Notes: generated by a model from the letters alone, not told the origin. Positions 8,957-20,499 are shown, counted from the stretch's first letter. The stretch: DNA of 64,000 bases from Clostridia bacterium (GCA_017507855.1 JAFWAE010000056.1:34352-98351), one strand, 5' to 3'. Made by a program: numbers and translations.

Positions 8957-10882
8957 CTAAATCGTGTGTGTGCCTTCCGCAGACTCTTGGTCCGCAAAAA
9001 GGGAAGTTTTGCGGCGGGTCTGCTCCAACCATACCAGCAATACGGTAATGTCAGCAGGGGACACGCCGCTGATGCGGGCGGCCTGTCCTACCGTTTCGGG
9101 ACGCAGGGACTGCAACTTGGCGCGCGCCTCCAGGCGCAATCCGTCCATATGGGTGTAATCCGCATCCGGGGGAAGGGGTGTGTTTTCCGCCTTGCGGATG
9201 CGGGCGGCCTCCAGCTCCTGCTTGCGCAGATACCCTTCGTATTTCAGCTCTACCTCAATGCGTTGGCAAAGAGCGGGGGGCAAGGAGGGGCGCTCGGGGT
9301 CTACCTGTGCCAAAAGGGCGTAGGTCATTTCGGGACGCTTGAGCAGATCGGCAAGCTTGGCTCCCGTGGTCAACGGGGCGGTGCCGTGGGAGGTCAGCAG
9401 ATCGTTTGCGGTCACGCTTGGAGCCACGACCGTGCGGCGCAGGCGGGCCAGCTCCTGCTCCAAAGCAGTCTGCTTTTCCTGAAAACGGGCCCAGCGCTCA
9501 TCCCCAATCAATCCGCATCTGCGGCCCAGGGGCGTCAGACGGCTGTCCGCATTGTCCTGACGGATCAGCAGGCGGTATTCGGAGCGGGAGGTCATGATGC
9601 GGTAGGGCTCGTTGGTGCCCTTGGTAACAAGATCGTCGATCAGCACGCCGATATAGGAGCTGTCGCGAGAGAGGACAAGGGGCTCTTCTCCCTTTAGCTG
9701 TAAAGCTGCGTTGATCCCAGCCATCAATCCTTGGGCGGCGGCCTCCTCGTAGCCGGAGGAGCCGTTGAACTGGCCTGCGCCGTACAGCCCGCGGATATGC
9801 TTGCATTCCAGCGTATGGCGAAGACAGCGGGCGTCGATGCAATCGTACTCAATGGCGTAGGCGGGGCGGAGGATGTGGGCGTGCTCCAGCCCCTCGATGG
9901 AATGGAGAAACTCCCGCTGGACCTCCTCGGGCAAGGAGGAGCTCAGACCTTGCACATACATTTCCTCGGTGGAGGCGCCGCAGGGCTCAATAAAGAGTTG
10001 ATGGCGTTCTTTGTCCGGAAAGCGGGTCAGCTTATCCTCAATGCTGGGACAGTAGCGGGGGCCAACGCCTTCGATGACGCCGGCATACAGGGGAGAACGG
10101 TGCAAATTTTGCTTGATGATGCGGTGTGTGTTTTCGTTGGTATAGGTAATATAGCAGGTCACGGCGTTGATGGGCTTTTCAGCCGTGTCGGCAGAAAAAG
10201 GTACGGCGTCTTCATCGCCGGGCTGGACCTCCAGGTGAGACGTATCCACGCTGCTGCGAAGGATCCTGGCCGGGGTCCCGGTTTTAAAACGGAGCAGGGG
10301 AAGCCCCAACTTTTGCAGGGATTTGGTCAGACCGGTGGCGGCAAACAGACCGTCCGGCCCTCCGGTGTAGTTGACCTCGCCAATATGGATCTTGCCGTTA
10401 AGGTAGGTGCCGGTGCAAAGAATGGCGGCCTTTACGGGAAAGCGGGCGCCCAAACGGCTGATCAAGGCCGTCACGGCCCCGTCGGTTGCCTCCACATCTA
10501 CGATCTCGGTTTGGACCAAAAACAGGTTGGGCTCCTGCTCCAGTACCCGTTTCATGCGCAGGCGGTAGGCACTGCGGTCGCTTTGTACCCGCTTGGATTG
10601 TACGGCTGGCCCTTTTCCGCGGTTGAGCAGGCGACTTTGCAGGGCGGTCTCGTCGGCCGCACGGCCCATTTCTCCCCCCAAAGCATCGATCTCGTAGACC
10701 AGGTGACCCTTGCCCGTACCCCCAATGCAGGGGTTGCAGGGCATGTTGCCCACACTGTCCAAATTAAGGGTGAACAGGGCGGTGCGAAAGCCCAGGCGCG
10801 CGGCGGCCAGCGCCGCTTCAATGCCTGCGTGCCCGGCTCCCACTACGCCGATATCGTAACTGTCGGAATCGTATGTTTTCAC
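8957..10882 (-). CDS. mnmG: tRNA uridine-5-carboxymethylaminomethyl(34) synthesis enzyme MnmG
   Basis: With MnmE it modifies the wobble uridine of several tRNAs using FAD and methylene-tetrahydrofolate. The 641-residue length is typical. The N-terminal dinucleotide motif [10 protein letters not shown] is at about 15-24, and the conserved CNPCIGG and NRGKGPA segments follow. The helical C-terminal domain that contacts tRNA and MnmE is present. mnmE, which often lies next to mnmG in Bacillota, is not in the window. The gene leads a minus-strand run down to 3913 and has a promoter at 10946-10974. Confidence 0.96.
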   Translation of the reverse strand: MKTYDSDSYDIGVVGAGHAGIEAALAAARLGFRTALFTLNLDSVGNMPCNPCIGGTGKGHLVYEIDALGGEMGRAADETALQSRLLNRGKGPAVQSKRVQSDRSAYRLRMKRVLEQEPNLFLVQTEIVDVEATDGAVTALISRLGARFPVKAAILCTGTYLNGKIHIGEVNYTGGPDGLFAATGLTKSLQKLGLPLLRFKTGTPARILRSSVDTSHLEVQPGDEDAVPFSADTAEKPINAVTCYITYTNENTHRIIKQNLHRSPLYAGVIEGVGPRYCPSIEDKLTRFPDKERHQLFIEPCGASTEEMYVQGLSSSLPEEVQREFLHSIEGLEHAHILRPAYAIEYDCIDARCLRHTLECKHIRGLYGAGQFNGSSGYEEAAAQGLMAGINAALQLKGEEPLVLSRDSSYIGVLIDDLVTKGTNEPYRIMTSRSEYRLLIRQDNADSRLTPLGRRCGLIGDERWARFQEKQTALEQELARLRRTVVAPSVTANDLLTSHGTAPLTTGAKLADLLKRPEMTYALLAQVDPERPSLPPALCQRIEVELKYEGYLRKQELEAARIRKAENTPLPPDADYTHMDGLRLEARAKLQSLRPETVGQAARISGVSPADITVLLVWLEQTRRKTSLFADQESAEGTHTI

Positions 10883-10945
10883 TGTGACTGCTTCCTTTAC
10901 CGTAAAAGATCGGAAAAACCGAACCTGATCAATTCATTATCCTTT

Positions 10946-10974
10946 ATTCTACATCCAAGGCCTTGTTTTGTCAA
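10946..10974 (-). promoter_or_regulatory. Promoter of mnmG
   Basis: Minus strand TTGACA (10974-10969), 17-base spacer, TAGAAT (10951-10946). It abuts the hisD terminator at 10975-11018. Confidence 0.75.
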
Positions 10975-11018
10975 GAAAAAACGGCAGAAAACCCTGTTGT
11001 TTCAAGGATTTTCTGCCG
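10975..11018 (-). terminator. Terminator of the hisZ-hisG-hisD operon
   Basis: A 10-base-pair stem (10982-10991 with 11009-11018), extended by further pairs, followed on the minus strand by a run of T. It closes the hisD transcript just before the mnmG promoter. Confidence 0.88.
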
Positions 11019-11031
11019 CAAAAGGCAAAGA

Positions 11032-12315
11032 TCAGTCCAAACGGATCTTGGCTGCGTTGGCATGGGCCTGCAACCCCTCCGCTTCCGCAAAGGCGGCCAC
11101 GTCGGCCCCCTGCAGGGCAAAGGCTTCCCGCGTGCAGGACTGGTAGCTGATGCGCTTGACAAAATCGTATACACCCAGCGGAGAGAAAAAGCGGGCCGTT
11201 CCGCCCGTTGGGAGAACGTGGTTGGTGCCGGCCAGATAATCGCCCAAAGATTCGGGTGCGTAGCTGCCCAAAAAGACGGAGCCTGCGTTTTCCACCTTTT
11301 CCAGCCACGCCTCCGGGTTTTCCACCGAAAGCTCCAGGTGCTCGGGGGCGAAAAGGTTGGACAGAGCCACAGCCTGTTCTACGTTGGGGCAAACGATCAG
11401 CGCGCCGTAGCCGCTTAAAGAGGCCTCAGCGATCTCCTTGCGGGGCAGGGCTTCCAACTGTTTGGCCAGTTCCTCGCGCACGCGGGCGGCAAAGCCGTCG
11501 CTGACGCAAAGGAGAACGGCAGAGGCCTGGCGGTCATGCTCGGCCTGGGAAAGCAGATCTGCGGCCACGAAGGCGGGATCTGCCGTGTCGTCAGCTACCA
11601 CCAGGATCTCGGAGGGGCCGGCGATCATGTCGATGTCAATGGTGCCGTACAGCAGTTGCTTGGCCGTGGCCACGAAGCGGTTTCCGGGGCCCACGACCTT
11701 GTCGCAACGGGGAATGCTGTCCGTGCCGAAGGCCAGCGCGGCCACCGCTTGAGCGCCGCCCACGGTAAAGATGCGGTCTACCCCTGCGATCTCGGCGGCG
11801 GCCATAATATTGGGGGAAGGGCCGTCTGCCTTGGGAGGCGTGACCATGACCAGCTCTTTAACACCTGCCAGCTTGGCGGGAACGGCGTTCATCAGTACGC
11901 TGGAGGGATAGGCGGCTGTGCCGCCGGGGACGTAAAGACCGACCCTGGCCAGCGGGCGCACCAGCTGACCCAATACACGGCCGTTTTCACGCAACTCATA
12001 GCTTTGGGCCAGCTGCTTTTCGTGAAAGGCGCGGATGTTGTCGGCCGCTTTGCGCATGATGCGCACCAGCTCGGGGGAAGCCTTGGCGGCGGCCTGACGG
12101 CGCTCCTCGGTGCTTAGTTCAAACACGGCGGGGCAGGTACCGTCAAAACGGAGGCAACAGTCCCGCACGGCCTCGTCACCTTCACTTTGCACGCGGCGAA
12201 TGATCTCGTTGACGGTATATTCGGCCTGACGCAGGTTCTCATCCCCGCGCTCGCGAAGAAAGCGCCAGAATTCCAGCTCGTCCTTGCCGTTGGCGTAAAT
12301 GGTTCGAAGTATCAT
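11032..12315 (-). CDS. hisD: Histidinol dehydrogenase
   Basis: Carries out the last two steps of histidine synthesis, oxidising histidinol to histidine with NAD and zinc. The 427-residue length is standard. Recognisable segments are VPGGTAAYPSSVLMN, the GGAQAVAALAFGT block, VGPGNRFVATAK and the GPSEILVVAD region. It is the last gene of the minus-strand cluster hisZ-hisG-hisD, 23 bases after hisG, and ends at a strong terminator. Confidence 0.96.
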   Translation of the reverse strand: MILRTIYANGKDELEFWRFLRERGDENLRQAEYTVNEIIRRVQSEGDEAVRDCCLRFDGTCPAVFELSTEERRQAAAKASPELVRIMRKAADNIRAFHEKQLAQSYELRENGRVLGQLVRPLARVGLYVPGGTAAYPSSVLMNAVPAKLAGVKELVMVTPPKADGPSPNIMAAAEIAGVDRIFTVGGAQAVAALAFGTDSIPRCDKVVGPGNRFVATAKQLLYGTIDIDMIAGPSEILVVADDTADPAFVAADLLSQAEHDRQASAVLLCVSDGFAARVREELAKQLEALPRKEIAEASLSGYGALIVCPNVEQAVALSNLFAPEHLELSVENPEAWLEKVENAGSVFLGSYAPESLGDYLAGTNHVLPTGGTARFFSPLGVYDFVKRISYQSCTREAFALQGADVAAFAEAEGLQAHANAAKIRLD

Positions 12316-12338
12316 GAAACATATTCCTTTCCGATAGA

Positions 12339-12965
12339 TCAGCCCTCCAAGGCCCGGGTCAGCCTGGAGGAAAGAAGGTCGATCTCTGCTTTTTTCAACT
12401 TCATGGAGGCCACGTTCACGATCAAACGGGCCGAAATGGGGGCCACAGTCTCGTAAACGGTCAGGCCGTTTTCCTTTAGGGTGGAGCCTGTTTCCACAAT
12501 GTCCACGATGCCGTCAGCCAGGCCCAGCAAGGGGGCCAGCTCCACAGAACCCTCGATCTTGACGGTTTCCACATTGATGCCCTTGGAATCAAAATAATCT
12601 TTGGCTACCTTAGGGTATTTGGTGGCGATCTTTTTGTCACGGTAGCCGTCGTAAAAGTTTTTTCCTTCCAGACCGCAAAGACAGAAACGGCAATGGCCGA
12701 AGCCCAGATCCATGATCTCGAAAAAAGAACGGCCGTTTTCCATGATCGTGTCTTTGCCCACAACGCCCGCATCGCACACCCCGTGCTCTACGTAGGTGAT
12801 CACGTCGGCCGCTTTGGCCAGCACAAATTCCAGGCCGGCCTCGGGCAGGGAAAAGATCAACTTGCGCCCCTTGTCGTGCAGGGGGGTGCAGTCGTATCCG
12901 CTTTTTTCAAAAAGGGCGATGGCTTTTTCTTCAATGCGCCCTTTGGTCAATGCAATACGCAGCAT
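12339..12965 (-). CDS. hisG: ATP phosphoribosyltransferase catalytic subunit, short form
   Basis: Condenses ATP with PRPP, the first committed step of histidine synthesis. At 208 residues it is the short HisG that lacks the C-terminal regulatory domain and needs HisZ, which lies directly upstream with almost no gap. The PRPP-binding segment IVDIVETGSTLKENGL near 150-165 is intact, as is the N-terminal LTKGRIEE. Feedback inhibition by histidine is expected to act through the HisG-HisZ complex. Confidence 0.95.
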   Translation of the reverse strand: MLRIALTKGRIEEKAIALFEKSGYDCTPLHDKGRKLIFSLPEAGLEFVLAKAADVITYVEHGVCDAGVVGKDTIMENGRSFFEIMDLGFGHCRFCLCGLEGKNFYDGYRDKKIATKYPKVAKDYFDSKGINVETVKIEGSVELAPLLGLADGIVDIVETGSTLKENGLTVYETVAPISARLIVNVASMKLKKAEIDLLSSRLTRALEG

Positions 12966-12966
12966 A

Positions 12967-14175
12967 TTAAGCCTCCTCCTTAGGGGTCAGTTCCACGGTG
13001 CGCACACTGTTTTCCTCAGCCACGGCCAGCTTTTTCATGCCCATGGCGGCGGCGTAAACAGCGGCCTCGTCCTCATCCTCCGTGGGGGAAAGGGTAAAGG
13101 TCTGCCCTTGGGCGGTCAACTCCTGCATAAAGCGGGAGGCTGTTTCCTCGGCGCGGATCAGCAACAGCCATTGGGGGGGCTGCTGTTCTACCCGCGTGCC
13201 TGCGGTGTACAGCGCATCGCTGACGGCGTCTACGTTAATGGCAAAGCCTGCGGCGGGGTGAGAAGCGCCGAAGCAGCCATACAGGTTGTTGTAGCGGCCG
13301 CCGGAAAGCACCTCCGTGCCAAAGCCCTCTACGTATCCCTTGAACACGATGCCCGTGTAATACCCGATCAAGTCGATCAGGCCCAAGTCGTAGGTGATGC
13401 GACCGGCAAAGCCCAGGGCCTCCAAACGGCTCATCAGGCGCTCCAAACGGTCCAGCTCGGCCAGGGCTTTTTCGTTGCCTGCGGCCAAAGCGCGCGCCTT
13501 TTGGGGGACCTCCTTGCCGCCGAAAAGCTGGGGAAGCAGTTTTAAGGCGTCAAAAGCGGGGCCATTGCCGCAACCGTCCACGTAGGATTTCAGCGCGGCG
13601 TAATTTTTACCCCCGATCAGGCGGCGGATCTGCCCGTCCTGCTCGGCAGTCAGGCAGGCACTGGCGGCCAGGGCCTCGTAAAAGCCCGTGCAGCCCACCT
13701 CGATCTGAAAACGCGGGGCACAGCAGGCCAGGGCCTGGGCGGCTGTCACCAAAATGTCCGTGTCAGCGGCAAAGCCGTCTGCCCCCACCACTTCCACACC
13801 GCTTTGGGTCAGCTCGTCGCGGCTGCCGGCCACGCCGTGCTTCATGGCAAATACGTTTTGGGTGTAGAACAGCTTTAAGGGCATGCGTACGCCGTTAAGC
13901 TGGGAGGAGACGACCCTGGCTACAGGCATGGTCACGTCGGGGCGCAACATCAGCACGCGCCCGCGGGGGTCGAAAAGCTTGTAGGCGGATTCAAACACAT
14001 TGACGCCATTTTGGGCGAACACGTCGGAAAATTCCAGCGTGGGGGTAATGACCTCGTAAAAGCCCTTCGACAGGTAGTATTCTTCCAACCGGCGTTCCAC
14101 CCGGCGTTTCAAACGGCATTCGCCGAAAAGCAGATTGCGGGTGCCCTCCGGAGTGTTAAGTTTGTAGGATGACAT
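12967..14175 (-). CDS. hisZ: ATP phosphoribosyltransferase regulatory subunit
   Basis: A histidyl-tRNA-synthetase-like protein without charging activity that forms an octamer with short HisG and confers allosteric control. The 402-residue length is normal. The N-terminus reads TPEGTRNLLFGE, like HisRS-family proteins, and class II motif-2-like LRPDVTMPVARV is visible. It is the first gene of the hisZ-hisG-hisD operon, with a promoter at 14209-14237 and a short leader. Confidence 0.94.
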   Translation of the reverse strand: MSSYKLNTPEGTRNLLFGECRLKRRVERRLEEYYLSKGFYEVITPTLEFSDVFAQNGVNVFESAYKLFDPRGRVLMLRPDVTMPVARVVSSQLNGVRMPLKLFYTQNVFAMKHGVAGSRDELTQSGVEVVGADGFAADTDILVTAAQALACCAPRFQIEVGCTGFYEALAASACLTAEQDGQIRRLIGGKNYAALKSYVDGCGNGPAFDALKLLPQLFGGKEVPQKARALAAGNEKALAELDRLERLMSRLEALGFAGRITYDLGLIDLIGYYTGIVFKGYVEGFGTEVLSGGRYNNLYGCFGASHPAAGFAINVDAVSDALYTAGTRVEQQPPQWLLLIRAEETASRFMQELTAQGQTFTLSPTEDEDEAAVYAAAMGMKKLAVAEENSVRTVELTPKEEA

Positions 14176-14208
14176 GATGCGATTCCTTTCTTACTTTAGC
14201 GTGCTAAC

Positions 14209-14237
14209 ATGATAACACAATAAAATGACAAAGTCAA
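14209..14237 (-). promoter_or_regulatory. Promoter of hisZ-hisG-hisD
   Basis: Minus strand TTGACT (14237-14232), 17-base spacer, TATCAT (14214-14209). The leader is about 30 bases, so no T-box or attenuator fits. Confidence 0.72.
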
Positions 14238-14282
14238 GTCGGAAAGAGTTTTTTGGAGAAAATCTTTTCACCTTTTTCCGTT

Positions 14283-15260
14283 TTACGGCAAAAGGCCTTC
14301 TTCCCACCAAATGCGGTTCATCATTTCGTAACGCTCCAGGGGGAGTCCCGTGTAGGCACAGTTGGAGGTGCAGAACACGTAACCCGTGCCCCCGTCGGCC
14401 AGGCCCTCGCGCAGACTGCGGCGCACATCCGCGGCGGCTTCCTCCTCCGTACCCGTTTGCAGCAGGCCGCAGTTCACGTTACCGCAAAGGGCCACGCGGT
14501 GGCCGAAACGGCGCTTCATTTCCGATAGGCTTACGCCACCCTGAGGATCCAGGGAATGCAGAGCGTCGGGTCCGCATTGAACCAGCTCTTCCGCAATGGG
14601 CATGATGTTGCCGTCGGTATGCTTGATGGCAATATAGCCGCGGTCATGGTATTCGGTAATGATGCGCTGCAGATAAGGGCCGATAAATTCGTCAAACATT
14701 TCCCCGGTGAAAAAGGGATTGATGTTGAAGCAATAGTCGGAGCAGAGTAGAAAGCCGTCCAAAAGTCCCGGATATTTGGTGTAAAAGTCGGCCATCTCCG
14801 TAAAATTGCGAAGGGAGGTCTCGGCTTCCTTTTTCAGCCCCTCGGCATCCTCATACATCCTTTCGGTAAACGCCATCATGCCGGAACCGTCGGGCATGGC
14901 AAAGGTGGGGTCGCCCGCCAACATCAGGCAGTACTGCTGACTGCCGGAGCGTTCGCGGATGGCCTCAAGAAGGCGAGCCGTGTTGGGGTAGTCCCAGGGG
15001 TTGGGATGCACGAAAATGGCGCTGTGGTGATATTTTTCCGCAATGCTGACATAGCAGTCCGCCGAGTCTGCGATTTGCGCCTTTTTCTCGCTTTCGGACA
15101 TTTGCGCCCATTGGACAAAATTACGGTGAGTGGGATGCACCTTGCCGATGGACTCCATAGTTAGGTAAAACACCAGCTCAAAGGTGGGGACACGCCCGCC
15201 TACGGGTTGGCGTTTGATGGTTTGGATGAAACGATCTCTTTCGGTTAGATTGGTCTGCAT
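14283..15260 (-). CDS. Uroporphyrinogen decarboxylase (URO-D) family protein
   Basis: A 325-residue TIM-barrel protein of the URO-D superfamily, which includes heme-pathway HemE and many corrinoid or thiol methyltransferases. The C-terminal half has IKHTDGNIMPI, the LHSLDPQGGVSL strand and the CGNVNCGLLQTG block, the pattern of the methyltransferase-type members rather than true HemE. No heme genes or corrinoid protein lie nearby, so the reaction is unknown. It is a single gene with its own promoter (15297-15325); no convincing terminator is visible between it and hisZ. Confidence 0.82.
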   Translation of the reverse strand: MQTNLTERDRFIQTIKRQPVGGRVPTFELVFYLTMESIGKVHPTHRNFVQWAQMSESEKKAQIADSADCYVSIAEKYHHSAIFVHPNPWDYPNTARLLEAIRERSGSQQYCLMLAGDPTFAMPDGSGMMAFTERMYEDAEGLKKEAETSLRNFTEMADFYTKYPGLLDGFLLCSDYCFNINPFFTGEMFDEFIGPYLQRIITEYHDRGYIAIKHTDGNIMPIAEELVQCGPDALHSLDPQGGVSLSEMKRRFGHRVALCGNVNCGLLQTGTEEEAAADVRRSLREGLADGGTGYVFCTSNCAYTGLPLERYEMMNRIWWEEGLLP

Positions 15261-15296
15261 AAAAGTTCTGCCTTTCCTGTGAAAAAAGTTACAGTC

Positions 15297-15325
15297 AGTA
15301 TATGCCTTTTTCCTCCGTCTGTCAA
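15297..15325 (-). promoter_or_regulatory. Promoter of the URO-D family gene
   Basis: Minus strand TTGACA (15325-15320), 17-base spacer, TATACT (15302-15297). Confidence 0.75.
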
Positions 15326-15374
15326 GAATAGGGAGGGGAAAGGGAAGAAAAATATGAAAAAAAGCCGAGTGAAC

Positions 15375-15406
15375 AAAAAAACGGCATAGCCTTGCGGCTA
15401 TGCCGA
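15375..15406 (-). terminator. Terminator of the surface protein gene
   Basis: A perfect 10-base-pair stem (15382-15391 with 15396-15405, loop TTGC) followed on the minus strand by seven T. Confidence 0.9.
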
Positions 15407-15435
15407 ATTCTTATGATTGCTTAAGAGCCGATGGC

Positions 15436-16347
15436 TTACTTGCGCTTCTTGGAAGCCAAGGAAGCGGCAACCAGACCCAGGCCGGCCACAGCGATCAGGG
15501 AGATACCACCGGTGGTGGGGGTGGTAGCAGCGGGAGTGGTGGCAGGAGCGGTCTCAGCGGGAGTGGTGGCAGGAGCGGTGGCGGGAGCGGTCTCAGCAGG
15601 AACGGTCTCGGGAGCGGGGGCGGGAGCGTCAACCAGGACAACCTTGGGACCCTTGGCCCAAACAGTGACACCTTCAAAGTCCATCTGGCACCAGCCGCCG
15701 TTGCCGGCGTTGGCTGAAGCGGTACCGGTGGAAGCGATCATGTTAGCGGCGCAGTAGGACAAGTTGATGATGCCGTTGGCAAAATCGTCGTAGGTGTAAC
15801 CGAGAGCGCTCAGCTTGACCTTGGCTTCCAGCACCCAACCGTCAGCGGTCATGGTGCAGGCAACCTCGGCGTTGTCGGAGTTCATGGGAGCACCGGTGCC
15901 CACGCCGGGAACGGTCTTGCCCTTCAGCTGGGGAACGATACCGATAGCATTATTGTAAGTGCCGTTCTTCATGAAGAACAGGTAGGAACCGTCACCGTTT
16001 TCAGCTTCCAGACCGGGATTGGTCTGATTGAAGACGGGAGTGGTGTCACCGGAACGGGTCTCCAGGATGTACAGGTAGTCGGCGTCGATCATGAAGGACA
16101 CACGAACCTTCATATCGGGGCAGGTATCATTGCCGGAGCCCTGGATGCCCAAGCCGTTGGTGGCGCGGGTTGCGGGCATGTCAGCCATGGTGTGCTCCCA
16201 TGCGGTAGCACCGGCCCATTCGCCGTCGGCGATCACACCGTCGATGGTAGCAGCGGCTTTGACAACGTCCACGGTCTCAAAAGCGGCCAGAGAAGCCAGA
16301 GAGAACACCATTGCCAAAGCGCAGATCATAACGAGAAGCTTTTTCAT
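15436..16347 (-). CDS. Secreted surface protein with CBM9/DOMON-like domain and C-terminal membrane anchor
   Basis: A 303-residue exported protein. Residues 1-30 form a signal peptide (basic start, hydrophobic core, then AAATIDG). The folded part, about 32-235, begins ATIDGVIADGEWAGA, the usual opening of CBM9-like and DOMON-like sugar- or heme-binding domains. A low-complexity Pro-Ala-Thr linker (about 236-275) follows, then a TPTTGG motif, a hydrophobic segment and a KKRK tail. That tail resembles a cell-wall sorting signal, but the leading Leu of LPXTG is absent, so sortase attachment is uncertain and simple membrane anchoring is possible. The ligand is unknown. It has its own promoter and terminator. 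Confidence 0.78.
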   Translation of the reverse strand: MKKLLVMICALAMVFSLASLAAFETVDVVKAAATIDGVIADGEWAGATAWEHTMADMPATRATNGLGIQGSGNDTCPDMKVRVSFMIDADYLYILETRSGDTTPVFNQTNPGLEAENGDGSYLFFMKNGTYNNAIGIVPQLKGKTVPGVGTGAPMNSDNAEVACTMTADGWVLEAKVKLSALGYTYDDFANGIINLSYCAANMIASTGTASANAGNGGWCQMDFEGVTVWAKGPKVVLVDAPAPAPETVPAETAPATAPATTPAETAPATTPAATTPTTGGISLIAVAGLGLVAASLASKKRK

Positions 16348-16397
16348 GGATTTTCTTCCTCCAAAAAAATATTTTTCCCCAAAGGGAATCTACACCT

Positions 16398-16427
16398 ATT
16401 ATAGCAACCGCTTTTGTACGATGTCAA
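16398..16427 (-). promoter_or_regulatory. Promoter of the surface protein gene
   Basis: Minus strand TTGACA (16427-16422), 18-base spacer, TATAAT (16403-16398). Confidence 0.78.
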
Positions 16428-16527
16428 GTTTTTTTAAAAAAAATTTAAAAAATTTGCTGAAAGTCAACGGAAAAAAAGAGAAAAAACGGCAAACGACCCG
16501 CAACCAAAACAAAAATGCGAAAAGCTC

Positions 16528-16556
16528 TTGACAAAACGGGGGAGGATGATTATAAT
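16528..16556 (+). promoter_or_regulatory. Promoter of greA
   Basis: TTGACA (16528-16533), 17-base spacer, TATAAT (16551-16556), a full consensus promoter. The gene-free stretch 16348-16699 holds this promoter, the divergent promoter at 16398-16427 and a greA leader of about 135 bases. Confidence 0.9.
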
Positions 16557-16595
16557 ATACGAAGTTATCCTGAAATTGCGCGTTTTATTTGCTCG

Positions 16596-16622
16596 ACCCG
16601 TTGCCGACGGGTATCTTTTTTT
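16596..16622 (+). terminator. Intrinsic terminator inside the greA leader
   Basis: ACCCGT (16596-16601) pairs with ACGGGT (16607-16612) around a 5-base loop, followed by ATC and seven T (16616-16622). It lies between the greA promoter and start codon, so it could end most transcripts early. A GC-rich hairpin-forming stretch follows at about 16648-16672. Confidence 0.65.
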
Positions 16623-16699
16623 GCTCCTGCGCATACAATACCCGCGACGCCGGGAAGGGGGCTTCGTTCCCTTTAATACAGGAAAGGTAGGCTGTCAAT

Positions 16700-18761
<2,062 letters not shown>

Positions 18762-18782
18762 GCGCTTTTCAGGTGTAAGACG

Positions 18783-19409
18783 ATGAAAAAGATCCTCAAC
18801 TTTTGGTATTATCACAAATGGCAGATCCTGGGGGGATTGGCCTTGGTACTGGTGGTGGGAGTCCTTGTTTCCACCGGCAGGAAAAAGGTCGATGCGGATG
18901 TGACGGTATACTATGCGGGGGATGTGTTTTACGACGGGGAGATCGATCTCTCCGAAACGGAAGCCAAGGAATATATCTGTTCTCTGCTTCGGCCCTTTTT
19001 GCCCAAAGGCGAAGAGGGCGAGGCGTTGAGCTTGACGCTGACCGTGTACGACGATCTGGACGTCGCGGGGCAATATGACACCAACCAATATCAGCAGCTG
19101 ATGAGCGAGATGAGCTTCGGCAAGGGGGTGCTGTTCATCCTCACGCCCGAGCTGTACGACGTGCTGGAGGACCAAAACGCTTGGGCGGATCTGGGCACGG
19201 TCCGCGAGGCGTGGCGGGGAAAGACCTGCCTGCCTTTAAGCGAACTGCTGGTGCAGGATGAAAAAAAGACGGTCCTTCCCACGGACGCAGTCGTCTGCCT
19301 TCGCAGGGTGGACGGAGGTGCGCTGGGAAGCACGGCGAAGCGCAAGCTGGCGTTTTCCCGTTCAGCCGCCTTGCTGGGCAATTTGGCCGACAGCAGCCAA
19401 ACCAAGTAA
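18783..19409 (+). CDS. Unknown protein with one N-terminal membrane segment
   Basis: I do not recognise this 208-residue protein. A short basic start and a single hydrophobic helix (about 15-31) place it in the membrane with the remainder outside. The soluble part has alternating beta and helical stretches, with no cysteine motif, repeat or catalytic signature that I can name. It lies 21 bases after lysS and 14 bases before hisC, so it is probably in the same transcript, which says little about its job. Confidence 0.65.
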   Translation: MKKILNFWYYHKWQILGGLALVLVVGVLVSTGRKKVDADVTVYYAGDVFYDGEIDLSETEAKEYICSLLRPFLPKGEEGEALSLTLTVYDDLDVAGQYDTNQYQQLMSEMSFGKGVLFILTPELYDVLEDQNAWADLGTVREAWRGKTCLPLSELLVQDEKKTVLPTDAVVCLRRVDGGALGSTAKRKLAFSRSAALLGNLADSSQTK

Positions 19410-19423
19410 CGGAGGAATCAAAG

Positions 19424-20497
19424 ATGGCTGTCCGTATTCCGCCGCGCGTGGAGGCCATGGACCCCTACGTGCCGCAACCGGATACCTTCCGTGTAAAATT
19501 AGACGCTAACGAAAGCTTTGTGCGCCTGCCCCTTGGGCTGCGCCTTCGTTTGGCTTTTAAGACCCTGAGCCTACCCTACAACCGCTATCCCGATCCCGAT
19601 GCCGTTGCCCTTTGCGGGCGCGCCGCTTCTTGCTTTGGCGTGGAGCCGGCCTGCGTTGTGGCGGGCAACGGCTCCGACGAGCTGCTGGGTGTGGCTTTTT
19701 CCGCCTTTGCGGACCCCGGCGACGGGGTGCTGGTCTTTGAGCCGGACTTTTCCATGTACCGCTTTTACGCCCATTTGTATGGGCTTACCTTGGTCAATTC
19801 TCCCCGAATGGAGGACGGTCTGCCTGATTTTGAGGCGGCTAAGGCTCGTATCGCTCAAGGGGACATCCGCATCGCCGTGTTCTCCAACCCCTGCAATCCC
19901 ACGGGAAGCGGGGCAGAGGAAGCCGTGGTGGAGGAGTTTATCCGCTTTTGCGAAAAGCATGGCGTGCTGGTGATCCTGGACGAGGTATACATGGACTTTT
20001 TTAGACGTCCTCTTTTGGGACGCATTCGGGAACACGAAAACCTTTGCGTGCTGAAATCTACCTCCAAGGCCATGGGTCTGGCCGGACTGCGGGTAGGCTT
20101 TGTCGTGGCTCGAGAGGAATTGATCCGCCTTTTTAAAACGGTGAAATCTCCCTTTAACTGCAACAGCTTTTCTCAAATGGCCGCCGCAGAGATGCTGGCT
20201 TATCCCGGCTATCGAGACCGCGCCCTGGGGCGGATCTTAAAGCAGACCGACCGTCTGCGACAGATCCTGGCCGAATTCTGCGCGCGGACGGAGGGGTTGG
20301 CCGTGTTGGACGGCTCGCAGACCAATTTCGTGCTTGCGGAAGGGGAAAAAGCGGCTCAATTACACCGCCGCCTGTTGGATAAAAGCATTGCTGTGCGTAA
20401 GGTGGGGCCGACCCGCTTGCGCATTACTGCCGGAAGCCCCCGGGATCACAGGATCCTCGAAAAGGCTTTGGAAGATATACTAAAGGAAGGGTGGTAA
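19424..20497 (+). CDS. hisC: Histidinol-phosphate aminotransferase
   Basis: Converts imidazole-acetol phosphate to histidinol phosphate with glutamate as donor. A 357-residue PLP enzyme: the N-terminus KLDANESF is the HisC hallmark, FSNPCNPTGS and LDEVYMDF hold cofactor residues, and the Schiff-base Lys lies in LKSTSKAMGLAGLRVG. It opens the plus-strand his cluster and is followed by hisB with almost no gap. In this family some members act on aromatic substrates as well; the operon supports the histidine role. Confidence 0.94.
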   Translation: MAVRIPPRVEAMDPYVPQPDTFRVKLDANESFVRLPLGLRLRLAFKTLSLPYNRYPDPDAVALCGRAASCFGVEPACVVAGNGSDELLGVAFSAFADPGDGVLVFEPDFSMYRFYAHLYGLTLVNSPRMEDGLPDFEAAKARIAQGDIRIAVFSNPCNPTGSGAEEAVVEEFIRFCEKHGVLVILDEVYMDFFRRPLLGRIREHENLCVLKSTSKAMGLAGLRVGFVVAREELIRLFKTVKSPFNCNSFSQMAAAEMLAYPGYRDRALGRILKQTDRLRQILAEFCARTEGLAVLDGSQTNFVLAEGEKAAQLHRRLLDKSIAVRKVGPTRLRITAGSPRDHRILEKALEDILKEGW

Positions 20498-20499
20498 AG

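Noticed and set aside
15400..15757. Gly/Ser-rich plus-strand frames opposite the surface protein
   Set aside because: They arise from reading the Pro-Ala-Thr linker codons backwards; the repeats belong to that linker.
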